A stretch of DNA of 11,282 nucleotides from CAZXBB01 sp964638815 (GTDB taxonomy: Bacteria > Planctomycetota > Phycisphaerae > Phycisphaerales > SM1A02): the NCBI GenBank assembly GCA_964638815.1, contig CAZXBB010000059.1, positions 1-11,282 on the forward strand. Direction: 5' to 3'. A model generated the notes under the pieces. That model was not told the origin of the DNA and ran no database searches. It was given only the letters and a program-made list of their open reading frames with translations. The stretch's first letter is position 1, and the number at the start of each line of letters is the position of its first letter. Shown piece after piece: positions 1 to 7,329 of the stretch. The position numbers were made by a program, and so were the translations under genes.

Positions 1-157
1 GCCCGCGCACGCGCCCGCGCCCGCGCACGCGCCCGCGCACACGGTCGCGCACGCGCCCGCGCACACGGTCGCGCACGCGCCCGCGCACACGGTCGCGGTC
101 GCGCACACGGTCGCGGTTGCGCACGTGCACGCGGTCGCGCACACGAGCGAACGATCG
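1..157. repeat. Left arm of hexamer-based tandem repeat
   Basis: GC-rich array built from six-base blocks such as GGTCGC, GCGCAC and GCGCCC. GGTCGC occurs at 43, 67, 91, 97, 109 and 133, with a GGTTGC variant at 115, and all spacings are multiples of six. Two copies of a 24-bp unit are identical (35-58 and 59-82), and a partial third copy starts at 83. The array runs to the left window edge, so its full length is unknown. I see no credible coding sequence in it. It lies downstream of sucB. Confidence 0.8.
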
Positions 158-280
158 CGCCGAACGTCCGGCACCGCAGGGACGACCGGTGCCGTGTGCC
201 CCGGTCTTGTCGAAGACAAGGCCGGGTGGCGCCCGCACGCTCGTCGGCTATCCGGAACGCGCGGGTGTCCCGGACACGAT
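158..280. other. Hairpin-rich core between the two repeat arms
   Basis: This core holds three inverted repeats. At 169-176/187-194 an 8-bp perfect stem encloses a 10-nt loop. At 200-211/215-226 a 12-bp stem (one G-T pair if read as RNA) closes on a 3-nt GAA loop. At 265-270/272-277 a 6-bp stem has a single central base. The middle hairpin is strong enough to act as a transcription barrier in either direction, but no T-run follows it on either strand. It lies roughly at the centre between the two repeat arms. No gene is recognisable here. Confidence 0.55.
200..226. terminator. Strong hairpin, possible bidirectional terminator
   Basis: The stem is 200-211 paired with 215-226 and the loop is GAA at 212-214. 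The 12 pairs include one wobble. It sits in the gap downstream of sucB, where convergent or read-through transcription could be stopped. There is no T-tract on either side, so a classical intrinsic terminator is not proven. Confidence 0.4.
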
Positions 281-500
281 CGTGCGCGTGCGAGACCGCG
301 TGCGCGACCGCGTGCGCGTCCGTGTGCGCGTGCGCGTGCGCGTGCGTGTGCGCGACCGCGTGCGCGTGCGTGTGCGCGACCGCGTGCGTGTGCGCGACCG
401 CGTGCGCGTGCGCGTGCGCGACCGTGTGCGTGTGCGTGTGCGCGACCGCGTCCGCGACCGCGTCCGTGCCCGCGTCCGCGACCGCGTGCGCATCCGCGCC
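281..500. repeat. Right arm of hexamer-based tandem repeat, inverted relative to the left arm
   Basis: Here the GCGACC block, the reverse complement of the left-arm GGTCGC, recurs at 304, 352, 376, 394, 418, 442, 454 and 478. All spacings are multiples of six, most often 24. Between these blocks are GTGCGC and GTGTGC hexamers. Bases 414-431 match the reverse complement of left-arm bases 35-52 at 17 of 18 positions. One open frame on the minus strand would encode a monotonous Arg-Thr/Arg-Ser repeat, which I treat as a by-product of the DNA repeat. Confidence 0.8.
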
Positions 501-514
501 CCACGTCCACGTCC

Positions 515-540
515 GCTGCTGGGGCTAAAGCCCCAGCAGC
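515..540 (-). terminator. Perfect hairpin spanning the sucB stop codon
   Basis: Bases 515-526 and 529-540 are a perfect 12-bp inverted repeat around AA. On the minus strand the left half of the transcript stem encodes the last residues of SucB, the TAG stop (525-527) falls at the loop, and the rest of the stem lies past the stop. This is the expected place for the end of the sucAB transcript. No T-run follows, so it may act as a terminator with help from Rho, or as a 3'-end stabiliser. Confidence 0.6.
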
Positions 541-1892
541 AAGCGCTCCGGACTCTCCAGGCACTCCTTCACGTGCACGAGGAATCGCACCGCCTGCTCG
601 CCGTCCACGATGCGGTGGTCGTAGCTGAGCGCGAGGTACATCATCGGGCGCAGCACGATCTGCCCGGGATTCGCGGCGTCCTCGACGGCGCGGGGCATGA
701 TCCTGTGCATGCCGAGGATGCCCGATTGCGGCGGGTTCAGGATCGGCGTCGACATGAGCGAGCCGTAGACGCCGCCGTTGGAGATCGTGAACGTGCCGCC
801 GGTCATGTCGTCCATCGTCAGCTTGCCGTCGCGGGCACGCGTGGCGAGGTCGGCGATGCCCTTCTCGATCTGCGCGAACGTGAGCCGTTCCGCATTGCGC
901 AGCACGGGCACGACGAGCCCCCTGGGCGTGCCGACCGCGACGGAGATGTCCACGTAATCGTGGTACTCGACCTCGGCGCCGTCGATATACGCGTTGACGC
1001 CTTCGTACACCTGGAGGCCCGACACGCACGCCTTCACGAAGAAGCTCATGAAGCCCAGCCCCACGCCGTGACGCTCCTTGAACGTCTCCTTGTGCAGCTT
1101 GCGGAGGCGGATCACCTCCGACATGTCGGCCTCGTTGAAAGTCGTGAGCATCGCGGCGTTCCGCTGGGCCTGGACCAGACGCTCGGCGATGCGCTGTCGC
1201 AGCCTGCTCATCTTCTCGCGTCGCACGCCACGGGTGCCGATGGCCGCGATCTCGTCCGGCGGAAGGACGGCAGGCAGGCTGGCCGCATCGGCCGTGGCGT
1301 CCGCATCGGCGGACCGATCGGCCGGGGCCGTCGCCGTCTGCGACACCGCGAGCACGTCCGACTTGCGGATGCGGCCCGCCGGCCCGGTGCCGCGCACGTC
1401 GGTCAGGGGAACGCCCCGGTCCGCCGCGACACGGCGTGCCAGCGGCGTCGCCCGCGCCCCTTCGCCCTGATCCTCGTCCGCATCCGCCCGGGCGCTCGCC
1501 CGCGTCGCCGTCGCCACTTCGACCGCCGCCGCACTGGTGCGCTCGTCCGACGCGCCCTCGCTCTTCTTCTTGTTCCCGTCCTTCTCGCTGCTTCCGGCAG
1601 ACGCCGCGCCCGCCGGCTTCGCTTTCCGGGAGTCGTCGCCGCCGGACTTCCTCTCTCCGTCGGGGTCGATGCGCCCGATGACGTCGCCGACGCTGAGCTC
1701 CGCGCCCTCCTGCGCCGTGATCTCCAGCACGCCGGACTCCGCCGCCGGGACCTCCAGCGTCACCTTGTCGGACTCGATCTCGACGAGCGGCTCGTCCTTC
1801 TCGACCCAGTCGCCCGACGACTTCTGCCACGGCCCGAGCACGACCTCGCTGATGGACTCGCCGGGGCTCGGAATGGTGATGTCGATTGCCAT
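525..1892 (-). CDS. sucB: 2-oxoglutarate dehydrogenase E2, dihydrolipoyl succinyltransferase
   Basis: SucB is the core of the 2-oxoglutarate dehydrogenase complex. It passes the succinyl group from E1 to coenzyme A through a swinging lipoyl arm. The 455-residue protein shows the family order. An N-terminal lipoyl domain (about 1-77) carries the ESDKVTLEV motif, with lipoyl lysine K43. A charged Ala/Ser/Lys linker (about 80-145) follows, then a peripheral-subunit-binding domain (about 147-182, RATPLARRVAADRG...GPAGRIRKSDVL), a second Ala/Asp linker, and the catalytic acyltransferase domain from about 220. The active-site motif is HRIVDG, with H426 and D430. The 'SGDWVEKDEPLVEIESDK' start is typical of succinyl rather than acetyl transferases, and the adjacent sucA supports that choice. 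The ATG directly follows the sucA TAG, and a GGAGG lies inside the end of sucA. The linker is long and low-complexity, as is common in GC-rich genomes. Confidence 0.96.
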   Translation of the reverse strand: MAIDITIPSPGESISEVVLGPWQKSSGDWVEKDEPLVEIESDKVTLEVPAAESGVLEITAQEGAELSVGDVIGRIDPDGERKSGGDDSRKAKPAGAASAGSSEKDGNKKKSEGASDERTSAAAVEVATATRASARADADEDQGEGARATPLARRVAADRGVPLTDVRGTGPAGRIRKSDVLAVSQTATAPADRSADADATADAASLPAVLPPDEIAAIGTRGVRREKMSRLRQRIAERLVQAQRNAAMLTTFNEADMSEVIRLRKLHKETFKERHGVGLGFMSFFVKACVSGLQVYEGVNAYIDGAEVEYHDYVDISVAVGTPRGLVVPVLRNAERLTFAQIEKGIADLATRARDGKLTMDDMTGGTFTISNGGVYGSLMSTPILNPPQSGILGMHRIMPRAVEDAANPGQIVLRPMMYLALSYDHRIVDGEQAVRFLVHVKECLESPERLLLGL

Positions 1893-4763
1893 CTACGCCC
1901 TGGCCTCCGTGACGGATTTCGTATCCGTGTCCGCCGCGGCCTTCTCCGCGGTCGCGTCGGCGCCTTGCGTCGCGAGGCCGAGGGCGTTGATCATGATCCG
2001 TTCCTGCTGCTGAAGGTGCATCCGCATGGAGGCGACGGCGGGGGATGACTTCGGCTCGCGTCCCACGTAGGACACGTTGAGGTCGAGCCTCTCGCGGAGC
2101 ATATCGGAGATGAACCGGTACGCGCCCATGTTCTTCGGCTCCTCCTGCACCCACACGAACTCCTTCGCGTTCAGGTACCGGGCGAGCAGAGGCGCGAGGC
2201 TCGCCGTCCGGAACGGGAAGAGCTGCTCGATGCGGACGACCGCGACGTCGTCGCAGCCGACCTTCTCGCGGTGCGCGATGAGATCGTAGTACACCTTGCC
2301 GGTGCACAGGAGCAGCCGGTCCACGCGGGCCGGGTCGGTGATTCGGGGGTCGTCGAGCACGTGGTGGAAGCGATCGTGCACGAGGTCGTCCACGGTGCTG
2401 ACGGCCGACTTGTGACGAAGCAGGCTCTTCGGCGTCATCACGATGAGCGGCTTGCGGAAGTTGCGCTTCATCTGCCGCCGCAGCACGTGGAACATCTGAG
2501 CCGGCGTCGTGGGATAGACCACCTGCATGTCGTCGTCCGCGCACAGGACGAGGAACCGCTCGAGCCGCGCCGACGAGTGCTCCGGCCCCTGGCCTTCGTA
2601 GCCGTGCGGCAGGAAGCAGGTCAGCCCGCTGTGACGCTGCCACTTCGCCTCGGCGCTGGCTATGAACTGGTCGAAGATCACCTGGGCGCCGTTGGCGAAG
2701 TCGCCGAACTGCGCCTCCCAGATCACGAGCATGTTCGGATCGCCCAGCGAGTAGCCGTATTCGAAGCCGAGGCACGCGGCCTCGGTGAGCGGGCTGTTGT
2801 GAACGCACATGCGGCCCTGCACCGGTGCCATGTGGTTGAGCGGGTCGTGCGCCCGGCCCGTCTCCTGGTCGAAGATCACCGCGTGGCGGTGGCTGAACGT
2901 GCCGCGCTCGACGTCCTGGCCGGTGAGCCGGACAGCGTGCCGCTCGAGCAGCAGTGTTCCGTAGGCGAGCATCTCGCCCGCCGCCCAGTCGAGCGGCTTG
3001 TCCTCGCTCACGCAGGTGCGCCGGTACTCGAGCAGCCGTTCGAGCTTCTTGTGCGGCGTGAACCCTTCGGGGACGCGCCCGAGCGCCTCGCTCGCCTGGA
3101 GCAGCAGCGGGCGCTCGACGCCGGTCTCGACGGGCTGGTCGTTGTACGCCTCGGTCAGCCCCTCCCACGCCGATCGGAACGCCCGCACGCTCGTCTCGAC
3201 CGGCTTCTCCCTGATGCGCGTCTGCGCCTCGTCCATCGCCTGCCGCGTGTCGTTGTACCGCTTCTCAAACGCGTCCTGCGTCAGCACACCCTCGTCCACG
3301 AGCCGTTTCGCGTAGAGCTGGACGGTGGGCGTGTGCTCCCTGATCTTGCGGTAGAGGATCGGCTGCGTGAACGTGGGCTCGTCGCCCTCGTTGTGACCGT
3401 GTCGCCGGTAGCACCACAGGTCGATCACGACGTCGTTCTTGAAGGCCTGCCGATACGCGATGGCGAGACGGGTGGCGAACACGCATGCCTCGGGGTCGTC
3501 GCCGTTCACGTGGAAGATGGGGGCCTCGACCATCTTCGCGAGATCGGTGCAGTAGTGGCCGCTGTGCGCGTCTTCCGGGTTCGTCGTGAACCCGATCTGG
3601 TTGTTGACGACGATGTGGATCGCGCCACCGACGTTGTAGCCGTCGAGCTTCATCATGTTGAAGCACTCGGCCACGATGCCCTGTCCCGGGAACGACGCGT
3701 CACCGTGGATGAGGATCGGCACGCACTGCTCGCGTTCCGTGTCCTGGCGCAGACGCTGCTTCGCGCGGGCGCGCCCGAGCACGACCGAGTTGACGAACTC
3801 GAGATGCGACGGGTTTGGCGACAGCGTCAGGCGGATGTTGTGTCCGTCGGCGGTCGTGAAGTCGCCGCTGTAGCCCCGGTGGTACTTGACGTCGCCCCCG
3901 CCCTCGACGAAGTCCTCGGTCCACGCTTCGTCGAACTCGGTGAAGATCTGATCGTACGACTTGTGCAGGATGTTGACGAGCACGTTGAGCCGGCCGCGGT
4001 GCGCCATCGCCAGCGTGTACTCGCGGACGCCGTGCTCCGGTCCGTACTCGGCGAGCTCGTCGAGGATCGGGATCAGCGTCTCGCCCCCGTCGAGGCCGAA
4101 CCGCTTCTTGCCGCGGAACCGCGTGTGCAGGAAGTTCTCGAACGCGTCCGCCTCGATCAGCTCGCCGAGGATGCGCAGCTTCTGGGGATTCGTGAAGGGC
4201 GGCGCGTTGCGTGTCGGTTCCATGCGCGACTGGAGCCAGCGCCGGCGATCGCGGCGCTGAATGTGCATGTACTCGACGCCGATGTGGCCGCAGTACGTCG
4301 CCTCGAGCAGCGCCATGATGTCGCGCAGACGCGAAGGGCTCTCGAGCGGGAGGAACCCGGGATCGAACGTCGCGTCGAGGTGCTCGGCCCGCAGCCCGAA
4401 GAAGTCGAGCCGGAGGAACTCCGGGAGCGGGCGGCTCGTTCCGAGCGGGTCCAGGTCCGCGGCGAGGTGCCCCACGTCGCGGAAGTGGTAGATGAGTGCG
4501 TCCACCTGGCCCTGGGTCGTGTGGGCGAGATCGCCCGCGTCGTCGGCGCGGGCCGGGGGGGCCGGCGGGGCGCCGTGGGCGCCGGGGGGCCGATCGCCAG
4601 AGGGAAGGCCGGCGGGCCGGTAGCCGAGGTCGAAGCCCAGGAAGAACATCCGCCACCCGGGATCCACCGACGACTCGTCGGCGCGCCACCGTTCGTACAT
4701 CTCCTCGACGTACACGGCGTTCCATCCGTTGATCGAAAGGTCGGCTTCGGGGGGCGTCGACAT
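1893..4763 (-). CDS. sucA: 2-oxoglutarate dehydrogenase E1 (thiamine diphosphate-dependent)
   Basis: SucA decarboxylates 2-oxoglutarate and transfers the succinyl group to the lipoyl arm of SucB, in the TCA cycle in the cytoplasm. The protein has 956 residues, close to the usual 930-odd. It opens with the family's N-terminal segment (INGWNAVYVEEMYERWRAD...VDPGWRMFF), which docks to E2, then a Pro/Ala/Gly-rich linker near 50-75. AHRGRLNVLVN around H255 is the conserved active-site segment. The thiamine diphosphate motif begins with GDASFPGQG at G354-D355 and ends with the NNQIGFTTNP stretch. The C-terminal part carries HGYEGQGPEHSSAR and QEEPKNMGAYRF, both standard for the family. After the usual end there is a short Ala/Thr/Asp tail. 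The ATG at 4763 has AGGA four bases upstream. No E3 gene, succinyl-CoA synthetase or citrate synthase gene lies in the window. Confidence 0.97.
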   Translation of the reverse strand: MSTPPEADLSINGWNAVYVEEMYERWRADESSVDPGWRMFFLGFDLGYRPAGLPSGDRPPGAHGAPPAPPARADDAGDLAHTTQGQVDALIYHFRDVGHLAADLDPLGTSRPLPEFLRLDFFGLRAEHLDATFDPGFLPLESPSRLRDIMALLEATYCGHIGVEYMHIQRRDRRRWLQSRMEPTRNAPPFTNPQKLRILGELIEADAFENFLHTRFRGKKRFGLDGGETLIPILDELAEYGPEHGVREYTLAMAHRGRLNVLVNILHKSYDQIFTEFDEAWTEDFVEGGGDVKYHRGYSGDFTTADGHNIRLTLSPNPSHLEFVNSVVLGRARAKQRLRQDTEREQCVPILIHGDASFPGQGIVAECFNMMKLDGYNVGGAIHIVVNNQIGFTTNPEDAHSGHYCTDLAKMVEAPIFHVNGDDPEACVFATRLAIAYRQAFKNDVVIDLWCYRRHGHNEGDEPTFTQPILYRKIREHTPTVQLYAKRLVDEGVLTQDAFEKRYNDTRQAMDEAQTRIREKPVETSVRAFRSAWEGLTEAYNDQPVETGVERPLLLQASEALGRVPEGFTPHKKLERLLEYRRTCVSEDKPLDWAAGEMLAYGTLLLERHAVRLTGQDVERGTFSHRHAVIFDQETGRAHDPLNHMAPVQGRMCVHNSPLTEAACLGFEYGYSLGDPNMLVIWEAQFGDFANGAQVIFDQFIASAEAKWQRHSGLTCFLPHGYEGQGPEHSSARLERFLVLCADDDMQVVYPTTPAQMFHVLRRQMKRNFRKPLIVMTPKSLLRHKSAVSTVDDLVHDRFHHVLDDPRITDPARVDRLLLCTGKVYYDLIAHREKVGCDDVAVVRIEQLFPFRTASLAPLLARYLNAKEFVWVQEEPKNMGAYRFISDMLRERLDLNVSYVGREPKSSPAVASMRMHLQQQERIMINALGLATQGADATAEKAAADTDTKSVTEARA
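1904..1908 (-). promoter_or_regulatory. sucB ribosome binding site inside the end of sucA
   Basis: On the minus strand GGAGG lies 11 bases before the sucB ATG, within the last codons of sucA. The sucA TAG and the sucB ATG are adjacent. Terminating ribosomes would therefore be placed exactly at the next start, which favours translational coupling and balanced E1/E2 production. Confidence 0.6.
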
Positions 4764-4767
4764 TGCG

Positions 4768-4771
4768 TCCT
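4768..4771 (-). promoter_or_regulatory. sucA ribosome binding site
   Basis: On the minus strand AGGA (within TTAGGAC) lies four bases upstream of the ATG at 4763. This supports that start over any internal one. Confidence 0.5.
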
Positions 4772-4813
4772 AACCTGCTGAGAACACGCGAGTTGGATCC
4801 TCGGGTGGCCGGG

Positions 4814-4834
4814 CCGCCCGGCGGCGCCGGGCGG
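4814..4834 (-). terminator. GC hairpin in the priA-sucA gap
   Basis: A perfect 9-bp stem (4814-4822 with 4826-4834) encloses the three-base loop GGC. It lies in the 159-base gap between the priA stop and the sucA start, so it could end the priA transcript or attenuate read-through into sucA. No T-run follows on the minus strand. I found no convincing -35/-10 pair for sucA in the remainder of the gap. Confidence 0.4.
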
Positions 4835-4922
4835 GGTTGGAATACTACCGCGCCACCGACGGGCGGGAGCGTTCCGGGACTGACGCCGAGGAACGGCATC
4901 GGGCGACGGCCGCGTCGCTGCC

Positions 4923-7232
4923 TCAAAGCAGCGAGACGGGGTCGACGTCCACCGCCACCTGCACCCCGGGGCGGAGGGTCCCGTCGTTCCGGGCCCTCGT
5001 GATCAGTTGCTGCATCTCGAGCGCGGTCGGGGCCAGCAGCTCAACCTGCCGGCGGTGGCGACCTCCGATGCGGGCGATCGGGCACGGGGCGGGGCCGCGC
5101 ACCCGCACGGCGCCGGCGTCGCGCGCAAGTCCGGCGGCGATGCGCGCTGCGACCTCGTCGCAGCGGCGGTGATCCTCGTCGCGCACCACGATGCGCGCCA
5201 TCCGCGTGAGCGGCGGCAGGTCGCACGCCGCGCGGTCCGCGATCTCGCGCGCGGCGAACGTCTCGAAGTCGTGGGCGGCCGCGAGGCGGATCGCCGGCGC
5301 GTCCGGATTGAACGACTGGACGATCACGATCCCCACGTCGCTCCCGCGGCCGCACCGGCCGGCGACCTGGCTGACGAGCTGGAAGGTGCGCTCCGAGGCG
5401 CGAAAGTCCGGGAGGTTGATCGCGGTGTCGGCGTTGACGACGCCCACGAGACGCACGCCGGGGTAGTCGAGCCCCTTCGCGATCATCTGCGTGCCGACGA
5501 GCACGCGCACCGTCCCCGCGCCGAATCGCTCGAGCAGGTCGTGGTAGTCGCGGGCCGAATGCATCGTGTCGGAGTCGACGCGCACCATCGTCTCGCCGCT
5601 GACGAGCACCGGGAACTTGCGGGCGAGCTCCTCCTCAACCCGCTGGGTGCCGAGTCCGAACGTCGTGATCCGCCGGCCGCAGTCCGGACACGCGCCGGGG
5701 AGCTTCTGCTCCCGCCGGCAGTGATGGCACTGGACGTACCCGCCCGTCGGCAGGTCGCGGCTCTTGTGATAGACCACCGTGACGTCGCAGTCCTCGCAGT
5801 TCATCACCCAACCGCACCCGTGGTCCGGGCACGCGATGTAGTTGGCGTAACCGCGCCGGTTGAGGAAGAGGAGCGCCTGCGCGCCCTGGTCGAGCGTGCG
5901 GGCGAGCTCCGCCTGCATGACCGGTCCGAGCAGGTGAACGTGGCGATCGTGGTGCCCGCGTCGCTGCTCGGCGAAGTCCAGCACGCGGACGTGGGGGAGG
6001 CTCAGCCCGGGCACGCGTCGCGGCATCCGGTGGAGCCGGTAGAGGCCGCGGGCGTTCGCGTTGTGCCAGCTCTCGAGCGACGGCGTCGCGCTGCCGAGCA
6101 CGATCGGGCAGTCGGCGAGCTGCGCGCGGCGCACCGCGACGTCGCGGCCGTGGTAGCGGGGGACCTGGTCCTGCTTGTACGACCCGTCGTGCTCCTCGTC
6201 GACGATGATCAGGCCGAGCCGCCCGTCCGGCACGGGCGCGAACACCGCCGAGCGCGCGCCGAGCACGATCGACGCGGCGCCGTTCGCGACGCTCGCCCAT
6301 TGCTGGTGACGCTGCGCCGCGGTGAGGCCGGAGTGCAGCACCGCGACCCGCTCGTCCGGGAAGCGCCCGATGAGTCGGCCGCCGGTCTGCGGCGTCAGCG
6401 CGATCTCCGGCACCAGCAGGACGGCGGTGCGCCCCGCCGCCACCACCTCGCGGATCAGCCGGATATAGACCTCGGTCTTCCCTGAGCCGGTGACGCCGAA
6501 GAGCAGGTGCGCGGAGAACCCGGCGCCGAGGGCCGGGGCGAGGTCGTCGAGGACCTTCTGCTGGTCGGGCGTGACGGATGCCGGCTCGCGCGTATCGACG
6601 CCGCGCGCCGCCCACTTCGCCTCGACGCTGCTGCGTCGCGAGGACACCACGAGGCCGTGCGCGAGCAGACGCCGGATCGGGCCCGTCGTGCGGATCCCGG
6701 CCGCGTCGGCGAGCCGCCGCAGCTCGACCGGGCGTTGCGTCGCGGGCATTGCCGCCAGGGTCTCGAGGACGCCCTTCTGCTGCGCGGACAGACGCGGGGG
6801 GGGCTCGCCCTCGCCCGGCTCCCGTGTCGGGGCGAGATCGACGAGGGTCTTCATGACGGAGCCCACGTTGTGTTTCACCGCGGCCGGCAGCATCGCCGTC
6901 AGCGTCATGCCGATCGGCGCACAGTAGTACCCGCTGATCCACCGTGCGAGCGCGAGGAGTTGCCCGGGCAGCCGCGCGGCGGCGGCGTCACGCTCGTGGA
7001 TGAACTTGAGCCGGTCCGGAGCCCCGCGCGCGGTCCTGGTGACCTCGATGACGTAGCCCGCCGCCGTCCTGTCGCCGCGCCCGAGCGGCACGAGGACGCG
7101 ATCGCCTGGGGTGAGGTCCGACAGCCCGGCCGGGATCGCGTAGGTCAATCCGTCCGGGAACCGGTCGATCCCGCGCTCCACCGCGACGCGCGCGTAGCCG
7201 GCAGGTTCGTCCGATCCGAAGAGCGAAGTCAC
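4923..7232 (-). CDS. priA: Primosomal protein N', replication-restart helicase
   Basis: PriA recognises stalled or collapsed replication forks and reloads the replicative helicase. From the GTG at 7232 it has 769 residues (E. coli about 730). The N-terminal fork-binding domain is recognisable from the RVAVERGIDRFPDGLTYAIP and GDRVLVPLGRG segments. The helicase core has Walker A GVTGSGKT (246-253), Walker B DEEH (345-348), GSATPS and the late motif QVAGRCGRG (near 620). Eight zinc-binding cysteines sit between the helicase lobes at 468, 473, 479, 482, 502, 505, 515 and 518. The first pair is spaced CX4C rather than the usual CX2C. The frame stays open upstream to 7556, but that part runs antisense through the start of carA and reads as low-complexity, so GTG 7232 is preferred. 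No Shine-Dalgarno sequence precedes it; TACACT lies six bases upstream. Confidence 0.95.
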   Translation of the reverse strand: MTSLFGSDEPAGYARVAVERGIDRFPDGLTYAIPAGLSDLTPGDRVLVPLGRGDRTAAGYVIEVTRTARGAPDRLKFIHERDAAAARLPGQLLALARWISGYYCAPIGMTLTAMLPAAVKHNVGSVMKTLVDLAPTREPGEGEPPPRLSAQQKGVLETLAAMPATQRPVELRRLADAAGIRTTGPIRRLLAHGLVVSSRRSSVEAKWAARGVDTREPASVTPDQQKVLDDLAPALGAGFSAHLLFGVTGSGKTEVYIRLIREVVAAGRTAVLLVPEIALTPQTGGRLIGRFPDERVAVLHSGLTAAQRHQQWASVANGAASIVLGARSAVFAPVPDGRLGLIIVDEEHDGSYKQDQVPRYHGRDVAVRRAQLADCPIVLGSATPSLESWHNANARGLYRLHRMPRRVPGLSLPHVRVLDFAEQRRGHHDRHVHLLGPVMQAELARTLDQGAQALLFLNRRGYANYIACPDHGCGWVMNCEDCDVTVVYHKSRDLPTGGYVQCHHCRREQKLPGACPDCGRRITTFGLGTQRVEEELARKFPVLVSGETMVRVDSDTMHSARDYHDLLERFGAGTVRVLVGTQMIAKGLDYPGVRLVGVVNADTAINLPDFRASERTFQLVSQVAGRCGRGSDVGIVIVQSFNPDAPAIRLAAAHDFETFAAREIADRAACDLPPLTRMARIVVRDEDHRRCDEVAARIAAGLARDAGAVRVRGPAPCPIARIGGRHRRQVELLAPTALEMQQLITRARNDGTLRPGVQVAVDVDPVSLL

Positions 7233-7238
7233 GACGGG

Positions 7239-7244
7239 AGTGTA
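7239..7244 (-). promoter_or_regulatory. Candidate priA -10 box for a leaderless transcript
   Basis: On the minus strand TACACT fits the TAnnnT form of a -10 element and ends six bases before the proposed GTG start of priA. Transcription would then begin at or next to the start codon. No good -35 match is seen at the usual spacing, and no Shine-Dalgarno sequence competes with this reading. Confidence 0.3.
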
Positions 7245-7316
7245 GAGCAGCGCGAAGCCCCGAACGGCCGGGGCCGCGCGAGTGCCGAACGCGGACGGCC
7301 CCCGCGCGACCGCGGC

Positions 7317-7322
7317 TATCAT
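7317..7322 (+). promoter_or_regulatory. Candidate carA -10 box for a leaderless transcript
   Basis: TATCAT differs from the TATAAT consensus at one base and ends seven bases before the ATG at 7330. A transcript from it would start at about that ATG. It also overlaps the upstream in-frame ATG at 7321, which would make that codon unusable. No clear -35 element is seen. Confidence 0.35.
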
Positions 7323-7329
7323 GCGAGCC

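Noticed and set aside
248..493. Minus-strand open frame encoding a monotonous Arg-Thr/Arg-Ser repeat
   Set aside because: It is the direct reading of the hexamer DNA repeat, has no ribosome binding site and no non-repetitive domain. Other frames of the same array are open too.
117..2048. 643-codon plus-strand open frame
   Set aside because: It crosses the repeat array and runs antisense to sucB and the end of sucA. Its His/Arg/Val-rich product is typical of the complement of GC-rich genes.
2271..4781. 836-codon plus-strand open frame
   Set aside because: It lies wholly antisense to sucA, which has full family motifs. Long antisense frames are expected at this GC content.
4840..4850. TAGTAT on the minus strand as a -10 box for sucA
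   Set aside because: No matching -35 element is seen, and a start there would put the GC hairpin right at the transcript's 5' end.
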